Origin: Psychrobacter urativorans
Lineage (GTDB): Bacteria; Pseudomonadota; Gammaproteobacteria; Pseudomonadales; Moraxellaceae
Length of the DNA stretch: 64,000 nt
NCBI RefSeq assembly: GCF_904846675.1
Contig: NZ_CAJHBT010000015.1
Coordinates: 1-64,000, forward strand
Direction: 5' to 3'
The notes beneath the pieces are model-generated. The model was not told the DNA's origin. It did no database searches and worked only from the letters and a program-made list of their open reading frames with translations. Of the stretch, positions 18,996 through 28,501 are shown one piece after another (positions within the stretch are counted from its first letter, which is position 1; each line of letters begins with the position of its first letter). The position numbers and the translations under genes are program-made.

Positions 18996-20072
18996 TTAAG
19001 GTGCTGTCGCAGCTTGGTGAGCCCGTTGCCCTTCCATCACCAGCGACAATACTGCCATACGAAGGGCAATACCGTTATTCACTTGCTTTAAAATAACCGA
19101 CTGCACACCATCCGCCACGCTTGAGGCAATCTCAATGCCGCGGTTCATTGGGCCCGGGTGCATAACCAGCGCATCAGGCTTAGCCAGCGCTACCCGCTCA
19201 GGGGTAATACCATAATGCTTATAATATTCACTAGATGAAGCGAGCAGCGGTGAGCCAATACGCTCGTTTTGTATTCTTAGCCCCATGATGACATCACAGT
19301 CAGTCACGCAGCGGTTCATATCTTCATAGACTTTTACGCCAAAACGCTCAATACCTTTGGGTAATAAGGTGCGTGGCGCAATGACACGAATGTCTTTTAC
19401 CCCTAATGTCTGCAGAGCACTAATGTCTGAGCGGGCTACTCGTGAATGCTTAATATCACCGATAATAGCAACTGACAGCTCTTCAAATGGGCGTGGTGCT
19501 TCACGGTGAATGGTCAGCATATCCAGCATTCCTTGCGTTGGATGGGCATGCCAGCCATCACCGCCATTAATAATAGCAATATCTGGTGTGACTTCCGTCG
19601 CCATAAAATGCGCAGCACCTGACGCTGAATGCCGTACTACGAAGATATCAGCGGTCATTGCCTGCAAGTTCCATAGCGTATCGCGTAGGCTCTCGCCTTT
19701 CTTAGTACTAGAGCGCTCAATATCAATATTGAGTACATTTGCGCCTAGACGCTTTTCGGCCACTTCAAAGGTCGTTCGCGTACGCGTTGATGGCTCAAAA
19801 AACAGATTCATTACCGTATAACCGTCAAGCTCAGGGCTATTAATAAGCTGACCGTTATCATCAAAAAACGTTTCCGCTTTGGCAATAATAGCTTTTAGCT
19901 GCGCTTTATTTAGACCTTCTACACCCAAAAAGTGCCGAATACTGCCGTCGCTATTGAGCTGTGGTCGACTTAGTGAGGTATTAAGCCTTTGATGGATTGT
20001 ATCGGGGTCGAACTTAGCATAGGCAGACGGCGAAACCGTATTTTTTGAACTGCTATTTATAGAATTTGACAT
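18996..20072 (-). CDS. pyrB: Aspartate carbamoyltransferase, catalytic chain
   Basis: Forms N-carbamoyl-aspartate from carbamoyl phosphate and aspartate, the committed step of pyrimidine synthesis. The carbamoyl-phosphate loop [13 protein letters not shown] is at residues ~91-103, [10 protein letters not shown] follows in the middle and [15 protein letters not shown] near the C-terminus. At 358 aa it is longer than the ~334 aa pseudomonad enzyme, owing to a ~45-residue N-terminal extension. The ATG at 20072 has no strong SD; an internal start cannot be excluded. No pyrI regulatory chain is present, consistent with the PyrB-PyrC' type complex. Confidence 0.93.
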   Translation of the reverse strand: MSNSINSSSKNTVSPSAYAKFDPDTIHQRLNTSLSRPQLNSDGSIRHFLGVEGLNKAQLKAIIAKAETFFDDNGQLINSPELDGYTVMNLFFEPSTRTRTTFEVAEKRLGANVLNIDIERSSTKKGESLRDTLWNLQAMTADIFVVRHSASGAAHFMATEVTPDIAIINGGDGWHAHPTQGMLDMLTIHREAPRPFEELSVAIIGDIKHSRVARSDISALQTLGVKDIRVIAPRTLLPKGIERFGVKVYEDMNRCVTDCDVIMGLRIQNERIGSPLLASSSEYYKHYGITPERVALAKPDALVMHPGPMNRGIEIASSVADGVQSVILKQVNNGIALRMAVLSLVMEGQRAHQAATAP

Positions 20073-20471
20073 AATGGCGAGTCTTTATTGTCGGTTTATA
20101 TTAATTTAGTTTATATTGTATTGATTATAATTGCTGATTCATTTATAGCTATAAGTATAGAGACAGGGACATTTTGCTGCTAATTTGCTACACTTTACCG
20201 CAGCGGTTACAGCGGCCTAAAGTAAGTGGCACAGAACAAGTGGCATAAATGCAGTCGGCTGCTTTGTTGACTACTAAGAATAATAATAGAGCTAGTGTAG
20301 CTGATTTTATGGTCAGTACAAAGTTACCGTACAGGCTATTTGAATATTCGCTAATTTAGTAGCTCATTTCTCTTGATCTTATGTTTTTTCGCGCGTTTAG
20401 ACTGACCTATTGAGTATTATTTCTGATGTTCAGCGCTCTTTAGCTTTCAGTCCCATTTATTAGGAAACCTT
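20073..20471. other. Divergent intergenic region pyrB / fbp
   Basis: About 400 AT-rich bases between the starts of pyrB (-) and fbp (+), so it must carry both promoters. I see no gene, no clear -35/-10 pair that I would defend, and no leader peptide with a U-rich attenuator ahead of pyrB. Confidence 0.4.
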
Positions 20472-21455
20472 ATGACGACCCTAACACACTACCTAAACGA
20501 CCATACAGCCAATCCTGCGGTAAGTGACGTAATTACTACTATTACTGAGGTTGGCAAAACCATCTCGCAGTTACTTAGAAAAGGCGCATTGGCAGATATT
20601 CTTGGGGAAGCGGGCAATCAAAACATTCAAGGTGAGGACCAAAAAAAGCTTGACGTACTGGCTAATGACTTGCTGCTTGATGCCTTAGCTCAAAACTCAC
20701 ATTGCGCCGGTGTGGCCTCAGAAGAGCTTGATAACGCTACCCCTGCCAATGCTGATGGTAGTCTATTGGTGCTATTCGATCCACTCGATGGCTCATCAAA
20801 CATTGATATCAATATGGCAGTTGGAACGATCTTCTCTATTCTACCTTATCAACGTCAAGGTGAGGATAGTGAAAATGAGGATTTTCTGCAAGCCGGTAAT
20901 CAACAGTTAGCCGCAGGTTATTTATTATATGGCACCTCCACTATGCTGGCATTGACGGTAGATGACAATGTGCTCATGTTTAGCTTGGACCCAGATAGCG
21001 GCGACTATGTATTGATAGAAGATAAGGTTCAAATCGATGCTGACACCAGCGAATATGCTATTAATGGCTCCAACTATCGTTACTGGTGCGCCCCCATGCA
21101 GCAGTATATTGACGAGCTGATCGCGGGTAAAGATGGCGTTCGTGGTCGTAACTTTAACACTCGCTGGGTCGCTGCTATGGTAGGTGATGTCCATCGTATT
21201 CTTTGCCGTGGTGGTTTATTTACTTATCCTTTTGATACGAAAGATGCCAAGAAAGCCGGTAAACTGCGCCTGATGTACGAAGCCAATCCCATGAGCTTGC
21301 TCATTGAACGTGCTGGCGGCAGCGCAACGGATGCGGTTAATCGTATTCTTGATATTGAGCCCACCGATATTCATCAACGCGTTCCTGTAGTACTGGGTAG
21401 CAAAAACGAAGTCAGTTATGTCAAAGACTTGCATATGCAACATGCTAGTAAATAA
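20472..21455 (+). CDS. fbp: Fructose-1,6-bisphosphatase, class I
   Basis: Hydrolyses fructose 1,6-bisphosphate to fructose 6-phosphate, the control point of gluconeogenesis. The metal-binding segments are E84-E85 in VASEELDN and [11 protein letters not shown] at residues 102-112. The sugar-phosphate region [20 protein letters not shown] and the C-terminal [15 protein letters not shown] are all present. Its 327 aa is normal. An AGGA SD precedes the ATG. In an organism lacking sugar uptake such as Psychrobacter, gluconeogenesis is central; that is inference. Confidence 0.96.
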   Translation: MTTLTHYLNDHTANPAVSDVITTITEVGKTISQLLRKGALADILGEAGNQNIQGEDQKKLDVLANDLLLDALAQNSHCAGVASEELDNATPANADGSLLVLFDPLDGSSNIDINMAVGTIFSILPYQRQGEDSENEDFLQAGNQQLAAGYLLYGTSTMLALTVDDNVLMFSLDPDSGDYVLIEDKVQIDADTSEYAINGSNYRYWCAPMQQYIDELIAGKDGVRGRNFNTRWVAAMVGDVHRILCRGGLFTYPFDTKDAKKAGKLRLMYEANPMSLLIERAGGSATDAVNRILDIEPTDIHQRVPVVLGSKNEVSYVKDLHMQHASK

Positions 21456-21522
21456 GACCCATTCTTTATAAAGCATTTTTATAAGTGGTTTTTACTTAAT
21501 ACTTACTCTTAGACGGTCTACT

Positions 21523-22326
21523 ATGACATCGAACACCAATGAGCTCACTACTATAGTTACCTCAGATAAAAACCAAACGATAAAGCTGACGAAAGCCTTA
21601 CTGACCCAAGCCCGCCAGCGCAAAAAACAAGGTCAAACGGTACTCGAGGGCACGCATTTAATTGATGCGGCCCTACGTAGCAATTATCCATTTGTGCATA
21701 TCTTGCTAGCAGAGTCGGCGCATACTCATGCTGAGGTGCAGCGGATTTTAACCCGTCTGCCCACTTATATCTCTATTTTAGTCTTGTCTGATGCGTTGTA
21801 TCAAGCTATTCGGAGCTTAGGGGCTGGCATTGATATTATGGCAATTGTTAATATCCCCACACCAAAGCTATCAACGATTAGTAGTGACTGCTTAGTTTTA
21901 AATGATGTACAAGACAGTGGTAACGTCGGAACCTTATTACGAACTGCCGCTGCGGTCGGCATTAAGACCGTACTCTGTACCAGCGCTACGGCACAAGCAT
22001 GGTCACCTAAGACTTTACGTGCTGGCATGGGCGCACAGTTTGCGCTGACTACTTATGAGAACCTTAGCGTAGCCGATGTGCTTGATTATGTTAAAGTACC
22101 ATTATTAGCGACCAGCTCGCATACCGATACTTTAATTTATGAGCATGACTTGCAAGCGCCTGTCGCTTGGATTATGGGCCATGAAGGTCAAGGTGTCTGC
22201 GCAGAATTAATGCAATGTGCTACTCCCATCGCCTTGCCACAGCCTAATGGTCAGGAAAGTCTGAATGTGGCTATCGCAGGTTCACTTTGTTTATATGAGA
22301 CTTTACGCCAGCGTAATTATTCTTAG
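21523..22326 (+). CDS. TrmH/SpoU-family RNA 2'-O-methyltransferase
   Basis: SPOUT-class methyltransferase of 267 aa. The three SpoU motifs are clear: NDVQDSGNVGTLLRTAAAVG, PVAWIMGHEGQGV and ALPQPNGQESLNVAIAGSLCLYE. The N-terminal ~90 residues form the RNA-binding substrate domain (KKQGQTVLEGTHLIDAAL). It transfers methyl from S-adenosylmethionine to a ribose 2'-OH on rRNA or tRNA. The exact target is not readable, so no symbol is given. It lies 67 bp after fbp, possibly in the same transcript. Confidence 0.85.
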   Translation: MTSNTNELTTIVTSDKNQTIKLTKALLTQARQRKKQGQTVLEGTHLIDAALRSNYPFVHILLAESAHTHAEVQRILTRLPTYISILVLSDALYQAIRSLGAGIDIMAIVNIPTPKLSTISSDCLVLNDVQDSGNVGTLLRTAAAVGIKTVLCTSATAQAWSPKTLRAGMGAQFALTTYENLSVADVLDYVKVPLLATSSHTDTLIYEHDLQAPVAWIMGHEGQGVCAELMQCATPIALPQPNGQESLNVAIAGSLCLYETLRQRNYS

Positions 22327-22376
22327 AACGTCTTATTTCTAACGTCTTATTTTTTGACAATAAAGCCTTTAAGCAT

Positions 22377-22414
22377 AAAAAAACCCCGCCATCATCGATA
22401 GCGGGATTTTTTTG
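22377..22414. terminator. Intrinsic terminator, bidirectional
   Basis: Stem CCCGC-c-ATC / GAT-a-GCGGG with a short loop, flanked by an A7 run and a T7 run. It separates the SpoU gene (+) from etfA (-). Confidence 0.85.
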
Positions 22415-22478
22415 TGCTTAATAAACTAACTATTACTTAAACTATTTAATACTGACGTCGCTAAACTTCTAACGACTA

Positions 22479-23411
22479 CTAGATTTTGCTAGTAAGTTCA
22501 GGTAGCGCATCAAATAGATCCGCTTCCAAAAAGTAATCAGCGATACTAGCGATTGGTGATTCTGGGTCATTGTTGATAGCAACGATAACTTTAGAATCTT
22601 TCATGCCTGCTAAATGCTGAATAGCACCAGAAATACCAACGGCGATATAAAGATCTGGGGCAACGATTTTACCAGTTTGACCAACTTGCATATCGTTTGG
22701 AACATAACCAGCATCAACAGCGGCACGTGATGCGCCAACAGCAGCACCTAATTTATCAGCCAAAGGATCGATATATTTAGTGAAATTTTCACCATTGCCT
22801 AAAGCGCGACCACCAGAAACTACAATAGAAGCAGAAGTTAATTCAGGACGGTCAGATTTGGCCATATCTTCATTAACAAAGCTAGCTTTGCCAGAATCTT
22901 GTATATTATCAAGAGTCTCAACTGACGCAGAGCCACCTTCAGCAGCAACAGGATCAAAAGCGGTCGTACGTACAGTCAGCACAACTTTATCTTCTGTCGT
23001 TTTGACCGTAGCGGTAGCGTTACCCGCATAGATAGGACGCTCAAAAGTCTGGGCGTCGATAACAGCGGTAATCTCTGAAATCATGCTAACATCAAGTAGA
23101 GCTGCCACACGTGGCATGAAGTTCTTACCGGTGGTAGTTGCAGGTGCTATGATATGGCTATAGTCGCCAGCAACATCAGCAACCAATAGCGCGATGTTTT
23201 CTGCCATTTGATGCTCGTAAGCAGCATTATCAGCAAGTAATACTTTGCTAACGCCTGCCGCTTTTGCAGCTTCGTCAGCGGCAGCTTGATTACCACTACC
23301 AGCGACTAACACATGGATGTCGTCACCCATTTGCTTAGCAGCAGCAATAGTGTTCAAGGTTGCCTTTTTTAGACTGGCATTGTCATGTTCTGCATATACC
23401 AAAATTGCCAT
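22479..23411 (-). CDS. etfA: Electron transfer flavoprotein, alpha subunit
   Basis: The FAD-bearing subunit of the heterodimer that carries electrons from acyl-CoA and other dehydrogenases to ETF:ubiquinone oxidoreductase. The C-terminal FAD domain is obvious: VGQTGKIVAPDLYIAVGISGAIQHLAGMKDSKVIVAINNDPESPI. SGGRALGNGENF is also typical. 310 aa is standard. It lies downstream of etfB with a 159-bp gap that contains a repeat-like hairpin. Confidence 0.96.
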   Translation of the reverse strand: MAILVYAEHDNASLKKATLNTIAAAKQMGDDIHVLVAGSGNQAAADEAAKAAGVSKVLLADNAAYEHQMAENIALLVADVAGDYSHIIAPATTTGKNFMPRVAALLDVSMISEITAVIDAQTFERPIYAGNATATVKTTEDKVVLTVRTTAFDPVAAEGGSASVETLDNIQDSGKASFVNEDMAKSDRPELTSASIVVSGGRALGNGENFTKYIDPLADKLGAAVGASRAAVDAGYVPNDMQVGQTGKIVAPDLYIAVGISGAIQHLAGMKDSKVIVAINNDPESPIASIADYFLEADLFDALPELTSKI

Positions 23412-23478
23412 TGTTTTTATCCTTTATAAGTTTGCATATATAGGTTCGCATAATCGTTTATTTGCATTATTATTTATA

Positions 23479-23559
23479 AGCGTAGGCGCTATCTCATATC
23501 GTCCATTGCTTGGTACCGTCTTCAAAGGGCAGTCCGCACAACAATGACCGCCCTACGCT
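23479..23559 (-). repeat. REP-like inverted repeat element between etfB and etfA
   Basis: Outer 8-bp arms AGCGTAGG / CCTACGCT (23479-23486, 23552-23559) enclose a second stem, on the minus strand GGGCGGTC / GACTGCCC (8 bp with one G-U pair, 11-base loop). It starts just after the etfB stop. The word GTAGGGCGG is typical of dispersed intergenic repeats in many gammaproteobacteria, but whether it recurs in this genome cannot be seen from the window. The trailing TTTG is too short for a good terminator. Confidence 0.5.
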
Positions 23560-23570
23560 ATCGCAAGATA

Positions 23571-24320
23571 TTAGATTACTTTTGCTTCATTTTTTAGCTT
23601 ATCGACCAATTCATCCACCGAGCCCACTTTAATACCAGCTTTACGCTCAGCAGGTGGCACAACTTTAGTAATCTGTTGCTTAGAGGTCATATCAACACCA
23701 AAGTCTGCCGGAGTTTTTTCATCAATCTGTTTTTTCTTCGCTTTCATGATATTTGGCAATTTGGCATAGCGTGGTTCGTTCAAACGCAAGTCGGTAGTAA
23801 TGACCGCAGGTAACTCAAGAGCAACCGTTTGCAAACCACCATCTACTTCACGAGTGACGTTAACTTTATCACCTTCGACTTTAACTTCTGAGGCAAAAGT
23901 ACCTTGACCAATACCCATTAGTGCCGCTAGCATCTGACCGGTTTGATTATTATCATCATCAATGGCTTGTTTGCCTAGTAGGATAATCTCAGTACCTTCC
24001 TGTTCAGCGATACTTTTGAGGATTTTGGCAACTTGTAGCGGATAAGGCTTGTCATCAGATACGACAAGTACACCACGATCAGCGCCTAAGGCTAAGGCTG
24101 CACGAATCTGTTCTTGTGATTCTTTTGGGCCGATTGAAGCTACGATAATCTCATCAATAACACCCGCTTCTTTTAACTGTACCGCTTCTTCAACGGCGAT
24201 TTCGTCAAAAGGGTTAATAGACATTTTAGTGTTAGATAAATCCACACCAGAGTCGTCCGCTTTGACACGAACTTTTACGTTATAATCTATGACACGCTTG
24301 ACCGCGACTAATGCTTTCAT
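23571..24320 (-). CDS. etfB: Electron transfer flavoprotein, beta subunit
   Basis: AMP-binding partner of EtfA, 249 aa. Signatures: [20 protein letters not shown] at the N-terminus, [19 protein letters not shown], and the ETF recognition loop [38 protein letters not shown]. An AAGAGGAACGT SD sits directly before the ATG. First gene of the etfBA operon. Confidence 0.96.
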   Translation of the reverse strand: MKALVAVKRVIDYNVKVRVKADDSGVDLSNTKMSINPFDEIAVEEAVQLKEAGVIDEIIVASIGPKESQEQIRAALALGADRGVLVVSDDKPYPLQVAKILKSIAEQEGTEIILLGKQAIDDDNNQTGQMLAALMGIGQGTFASEVKVEGDKVNVTREVDGGLQTVALELPAVITTDLRLNEPRYAKLPNIMKAKKKQIDEKTPADFGVDMTSKQQITKVVPPAERKAGIKVGSVDELVDKLKNEAKVI

Positions 24321-24740
24321 ACGTTCCTCTTTTATTAATGTTATGAATTAAAAGTTTATTAGTTAAGAACCAAGGGATAATTGTCGTTCAAAGTTTTACT
24401 TAAAAGCTTTGATAAATTTATGACTTAGTTAGCAAGAATCTATTAAAAATACTTATGAGAAAATAGTGAAATAAAATATATCAACATAAGCGTTGATACC
24501 CAGTATCTCTGCCAAATCCAAGCCTACCCTTATTTATTAGACTTAACTATCTTGCGTGACCATGCTTATAAGGTCAAGACTATGCCGTGAATAATGCGTC
24601 ATAAATTTATTAACACACTCTTAAAAAATAGAATATTGACTTAAAAATTTGTAGTCTCATTATTTATACAGTCTAGAATATTATTACCTTTATAGCATTG
24701 CTAAGTCTATAGTTGCTTAACGTTTTGTTATTATTTATCG
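24321..24740. other. AT-rich intergenic region upstream of etfB
   Basis: 420 bases between the end of the DUF421 gene and the start of etfB, both on the minus strand. It should contain the etfB promoter. I see no gene, RNA or strong repeat. Only scattered short AT-rich palindromes are visible. Confidence 0.35.
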
Positions 24741-25328
24741 CTACGTTACCTTTTTTGATACTGAAGGTTTTGATAAATCTGGGATAGGGGCAAACAATAA
24801 CTCACTGTCACGAATGTCATTAAATAGTGACCGATCTGGTGTCACGTCATTAGTTTTAATCACACTCATATCCCCCGTGGTCTCCATAATGACAGCAAAC
24901 ACCTCAGTTTTCGACTTTATACCATTTTTGCGCAATGCCTCTTGCACATCGCTAGGACTTAAATTGGCTTCTTTTAAATTATCCCCAAAGTACTCACCAT
25001 GTGCCATTAAGATAACGGGCTGGTTATCAAGCAGTGTTTTTATGGGTTTAACTTTGCGTCTGATCATTGAAATAAATGCCTGAATGACAAACAGTACCCC
25101 AACTGCCAGCAATCCCTGGAGCAATGATGGTGAGTCTGATGTTACCGTCGATGCTAAGATACTACCGATAGCGATGGTCATCGCAAAATCATAACTTGAC
25201 AGCTTTGAGAAACTACGTAGTCCCATCAAACGCGTAAATAACATCAGCCCCAAATAAAAACCCAAAGCGGACAAGGAAATACCGAACACCTGTTGCCATT
25301 CAATTGCAAACCACGCTTGCCACCTCAT
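24741..25328 (-). CDS. DUF421 (YetF-like) membrane protein
   Basis: A 195-aa protein: three N-terminal membrane helices (ISLSALGFYLGLMLFTRLMG, FAMTIAIGSILASTV, GLLAVGVLFVIQAFISMIRR) followed by a soluble YetF domain (NQPVILMAHGEYFGDNLKEANLSPSDVQEALRKNGI). RLMGLRSFSKLSSYDFAMTIAIGS is the DUF421 signature. Bacillus relatives bind spore components; in proteobacteria the role is unknown. The ATG at 25328 has no strong SD and the upstream context is uninformative. Confidence 0.8.
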   Translation of the reverse strand: MRWQAWFAIEWQQVFGISLSALGFYLGLMLFTRLMGLRSFSKLSSYDFAMTIAIGSILASTVTSDSPSLLQGLLAVGVLFVIQAFISMIRRKVKPIKTLLDNQPVILMAHGEYFGDNLKEANLSPSDVQEALRKNGIKSKTEVFAVIMETTGDMSVIKTNDVTPDRSLFNDIRDSELLFAPIPDLSKPSVSKKVT

Positions 25329-25424
25329 ATCGTTTTCTACCTTTTGTACGTCTGTTACCTTGTACCTAGTCGCTCACCTCTAATCGGGTGTACTTGATAC
25401 CAAGCTTGAGCCTATTTAATTGAC

Positions 25425-25456
25425 AAAAAAAAGCAACCTGATGAGAGGTTGCTTTT
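25425..25456 (-). terminator. Intrinsic terminator of the cold-shock gene
   Basis: Perfect 10-bp stem AAAAGCAACC / GGTTGCTTTT with an 8-base loop. On the minus strand it is followed by a run of eight T, a classic Rho-independent terminator about 120 bp beyond the csp stop codon. Confidence 0.9.
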
Positions 25457-25573
25457 GGGGTACAGTCTAGACAATATTTTTTTGTTTTAACAAACAAAGC
25501 AATCAATACGTATTAATAATTTCAATGCAATAAGCCTGGCTGATAGATCGGTCATACTTATTAGCAGTTAAAA

Positions 25574-25786
25574 CTAGATAGCTTCGATTTGCTCAGCTTG
25601 TGGGCCTTTTTTGCCATCACCTAAGATGAAAGACACTTTTTGGCCTTCGGCTAAAGTTTTGAAGCCGTTACCTTGGATAGCGCTATAGTGAACGAATACA
25701 TCTTGTCCGCCGTTGTCTTGAGCGATAAAACCAAAACCTTTAGCTTCATTAAACCACTTTACAGTGCCTTCAACTTTATCTGACAT
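25574..25786 (-). CDS. Cold-shock protein, CspA family
   Basis: A 70-aa single cold-shock domain that binds single-stranded nucleic acid as an RNA chaperone. RNP1 (KGFGFIA) and RNP2 (VFVHYSAI) are intact. The longer frame begins at 25831, but [17 protein letters not shown] is the canonical start and the ATG at 25786 has AGGAAAATTT upstream. A ~150-nt leader and strong terminator fit a cold-regulated transcript. Which csp paralogue this is cannot be told. Confidence 0.95.
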   Translation of the reverse strand: MSDKVEGTVKWFNEAKGFGFIAQDNGGQDVFVHYSAIQGNGFKTLAEGQKVSFILGDGKKGPQAEQIEAI

Positions 25787-25952
25787 AAATTTTCCTAACT
25801 CTTTAACTGTTGGTGAGACGTGTGTCGTCACCGATTAATTGATAAATACCGCATATAACTTGTTGACTAACTGCCTAGGCTAGAATAGTTACTATATCTT
25901 AACGGTAATTTACTATTCTCGTCTCAAATCCTATGAGTACACGCGTAGTATA
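25787..25952 (-). promoter_or_regulatory. Putative promoter and long 5' leader of the cold-shock gene
   Basis: On the minus strand an extended -10 element (TG-T-TATACT, hexamer at 25947-25952) would start transcription near 25940, leaving ~150 nt before the ATG. The leader holds GAATAGT / ACTATTC arms about 22 bases apart. Long structured leaders that act as thermosensors are well known for cspA-type genes. The -35 is poorly matched and the start site is inferred. Bases 25953-26158, up to the next gene, contain nothing I recognise. Confidence 0.5.
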
Positions 25953-26158
25953 ACAGCTTTTAGGACCAATAGAAGCTCAAATCGGAGAGATTTGTAAATA
26001 ATCTTTAAGATTTAATCAAAAATAAGTTTGCTTATTTTCGACCCCTCTACTATTGATTACGAGCAAATTCTTTATTATTAAATTACTAATAAATCTTATT
26101 AAAAGAATAGCTGCTTTTTAAAAACAGACGCTTTATTGGCTTTAATACGATCATTTAC

Positions 26159-26584
26159 TTAGTTCAGCGACGGTAACCAAGGCGCGGCCAATACCAGTAA
26201 ACATAGCGCAAAAAATATCAGCGCAAATGACTGACTATAAGCAATGTATTTGGGCGGTACGATTAAATCTTCTGGAGAGTCTGGAATACCACGGCGCTTG
26301 AGCAAACGTGTGCCATAAACCCAACCAAATACGGTATAGATACCATAGGCCGCAGGTACAGCGATAGCTAAGGGCTCAAAGTCGATAGCATATAACATGA
26401 CTGTAGAGACAAAAAACCATGCGGTGTCTATTAAGGAGCTGAACTGAAAAAATGATGACTTTGGTAATTTGCCCGCGGTACGCTTGAGCATATCGCCTTC
26501 TATCCAAATCAGAACGGCAACTACGGCGCTGAGGACAATATAGGCAAATTGCGGCGTCAGCCAGTCTGGAAAAGATATTTGCAC
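26159..26584 (-). CDS. Hypothetical membrane protein
   Basis: I do not recognise the family. The product (141 aa) has four predicted membrane helices: PQFAYIVLSAVVAVLIWI, SSLIDTAWFFVSTVMLYAI, LAIAVPAAYGIYTVFGWVY and SFALIFFALCLLVLAAPWL. A cytosolic-looking loop TRLLKRRGIPDSPEDLIVPPKY lies between the last two. The longest frame uses a GTG at 26650. I prefer the GTG at 26584, which has AGG seven bases upstream, but the start is uncertain. Downstream, toward ilvC's terminator, lies unrelated sequence. Confidence 0.5.
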   Translation of the reverse strand: MQISFPDWLTPQFAYIVLSAVVAVLIWIEGDMLKRTAGKLPKSSFFQFSSLIDTAWFFVSTVMLYAIDFEPLAIAVPAAYGIYTVFGWVYGTRLLKRRGIPDSPEDLIVPPKYIAYSQSFALIFFALCLLVLAAPWLPSLN

Positions 26585-26692
26585 AACACACAACCTATTA
26601 TTTAAAGAATAAGAAAGAATAAATGAAGCAGCAGTCCGCTGTTTAAGCACTGTACCGGAGTTTTATATGAGGCGGCCTTAATTACTTTTCAA

Positions 26693-26744
26693 GTTAAATT
26701 ACCTGTTCTAATGGCAGGGTTAAATTACCTGTTCTAATGGCAGG
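26693..26744. repeat. Perfect tandem duplication, 2 x 26 bp
   Basis: The 26-mer beginning GTTAAATTACCTGTTCTAAT occurs twice, head to tail, without mismatch (26693-26718 and 26719-26744). It lies between the membrane-protein gene and the ilvC terminator. A recent slippage duplication is the simplest explanation. The copy number may vary between strains. Confidence 0.85.
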
Positions 26745-26793
26745 GCGATATAACGACTAGCCCGCATATACAAACTAGTCTAAAAACTGATCT

Positions 26794-26828
26794 AAAAAAA
26801 CCCATGCTATCTATACGATAACATGGGT
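26794..26828 (-). terminator. Intrinsic terminator of ilvC
   Basis: On the minus strand ACCCATG-t-TATC pairs with GATA-g-CATGGGT, followed by a T7 run. It lies ~45 bp beyond the ilvC stop codon. Confidence 0.9.
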
Positions 26829-26870
26829 AATAATCATTGTTGGCTATAAATCAACAAGCAGTTAGCTAGA

Positions 26871-27908
<1,038 letters not shown>

Positions 27909-28003
27909 TCATGGAGAGCCATGGGTAGTTAACGCTTATAGGCCATCATTACATAAGAATGATTAACGCTATAAGCGTCCTGTTAAGTTTGGAATGAATG
28001 ATT

Positions 28004-28501
28004 TTATACGCTTAGCGTTTTTTCACCGCGAGCAATACCGATGACACCTGAACGTACTACTTCTAAAATACGCTCGCTGCCAATAATATCGATAAAGCCG
28101 TCAAGCTTGGCAGTGTCACCGACGATTTGAATGGTGTATAAGTTCGCATTGACGTCAACAATTTGCGCCCGAAAAATATCAGCGCTGCGCTTAATCTCTT
28201 CACGAGTACTGCCAGTCGCCCGAATTTTAATCAGCATTAGTTCGCGCTCGACGTGTACTGTATCCGATAGATTTAATACTTTAACGACTTCAATAAGCTT
28301 ATGTAATTGCTTAGTAATTTGTTCAATCTTTTCAGGTGAGGTAATCGTGGTTAGCGTCAGGCGTGAGATGGACGGATCGTCTGTAGGCGCAACATTCAGC
28401 GTCTCAATGTTATAACCACGCTGGGAGAATAGGCCGACCAATCGCGACAACGATCCCGCTTCGTTTTCCATTAATACCGAAATCAGATGTTGTTGTTGCA
28501 T
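28004..28501 (-). CDS. ilvN: Acetolactate synthase, small (regulatory) subunit
   Basis: Regulatory subunit conferring valine feedback on IlvB. The ACT domain is at residues ~1-75 (HLISVLMENEAGSLSRLVGLFSQRGYNIETLNVAPT), followed by the IlvH/IlvN C-terminal domain (165 aa total). The start ATG shares one base with the ilvB stop (TAATG) and has GGGGAG eight bases upstream. This start replaces the longer frame at 28528 and indicates translational coupling. By length and sequence it resembles IlvH of isozyme III as much as IlvN. Confidence 0.92.
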   Translation of the reverse strand: MQQQHLISVLMENEAGSLSRLVGLFSQRGYNIETLNVAPTDDPSISRLTLTTITSPEKIEQITKQLHKLIEVVKVLNLSDTVHVERELMLIKIRATGSTREEIKRSADIFRAQIVDVNANLYTIQIVGDTAKLDGFIDIIGSERILEVVRSGVIGIARGEKTLSV

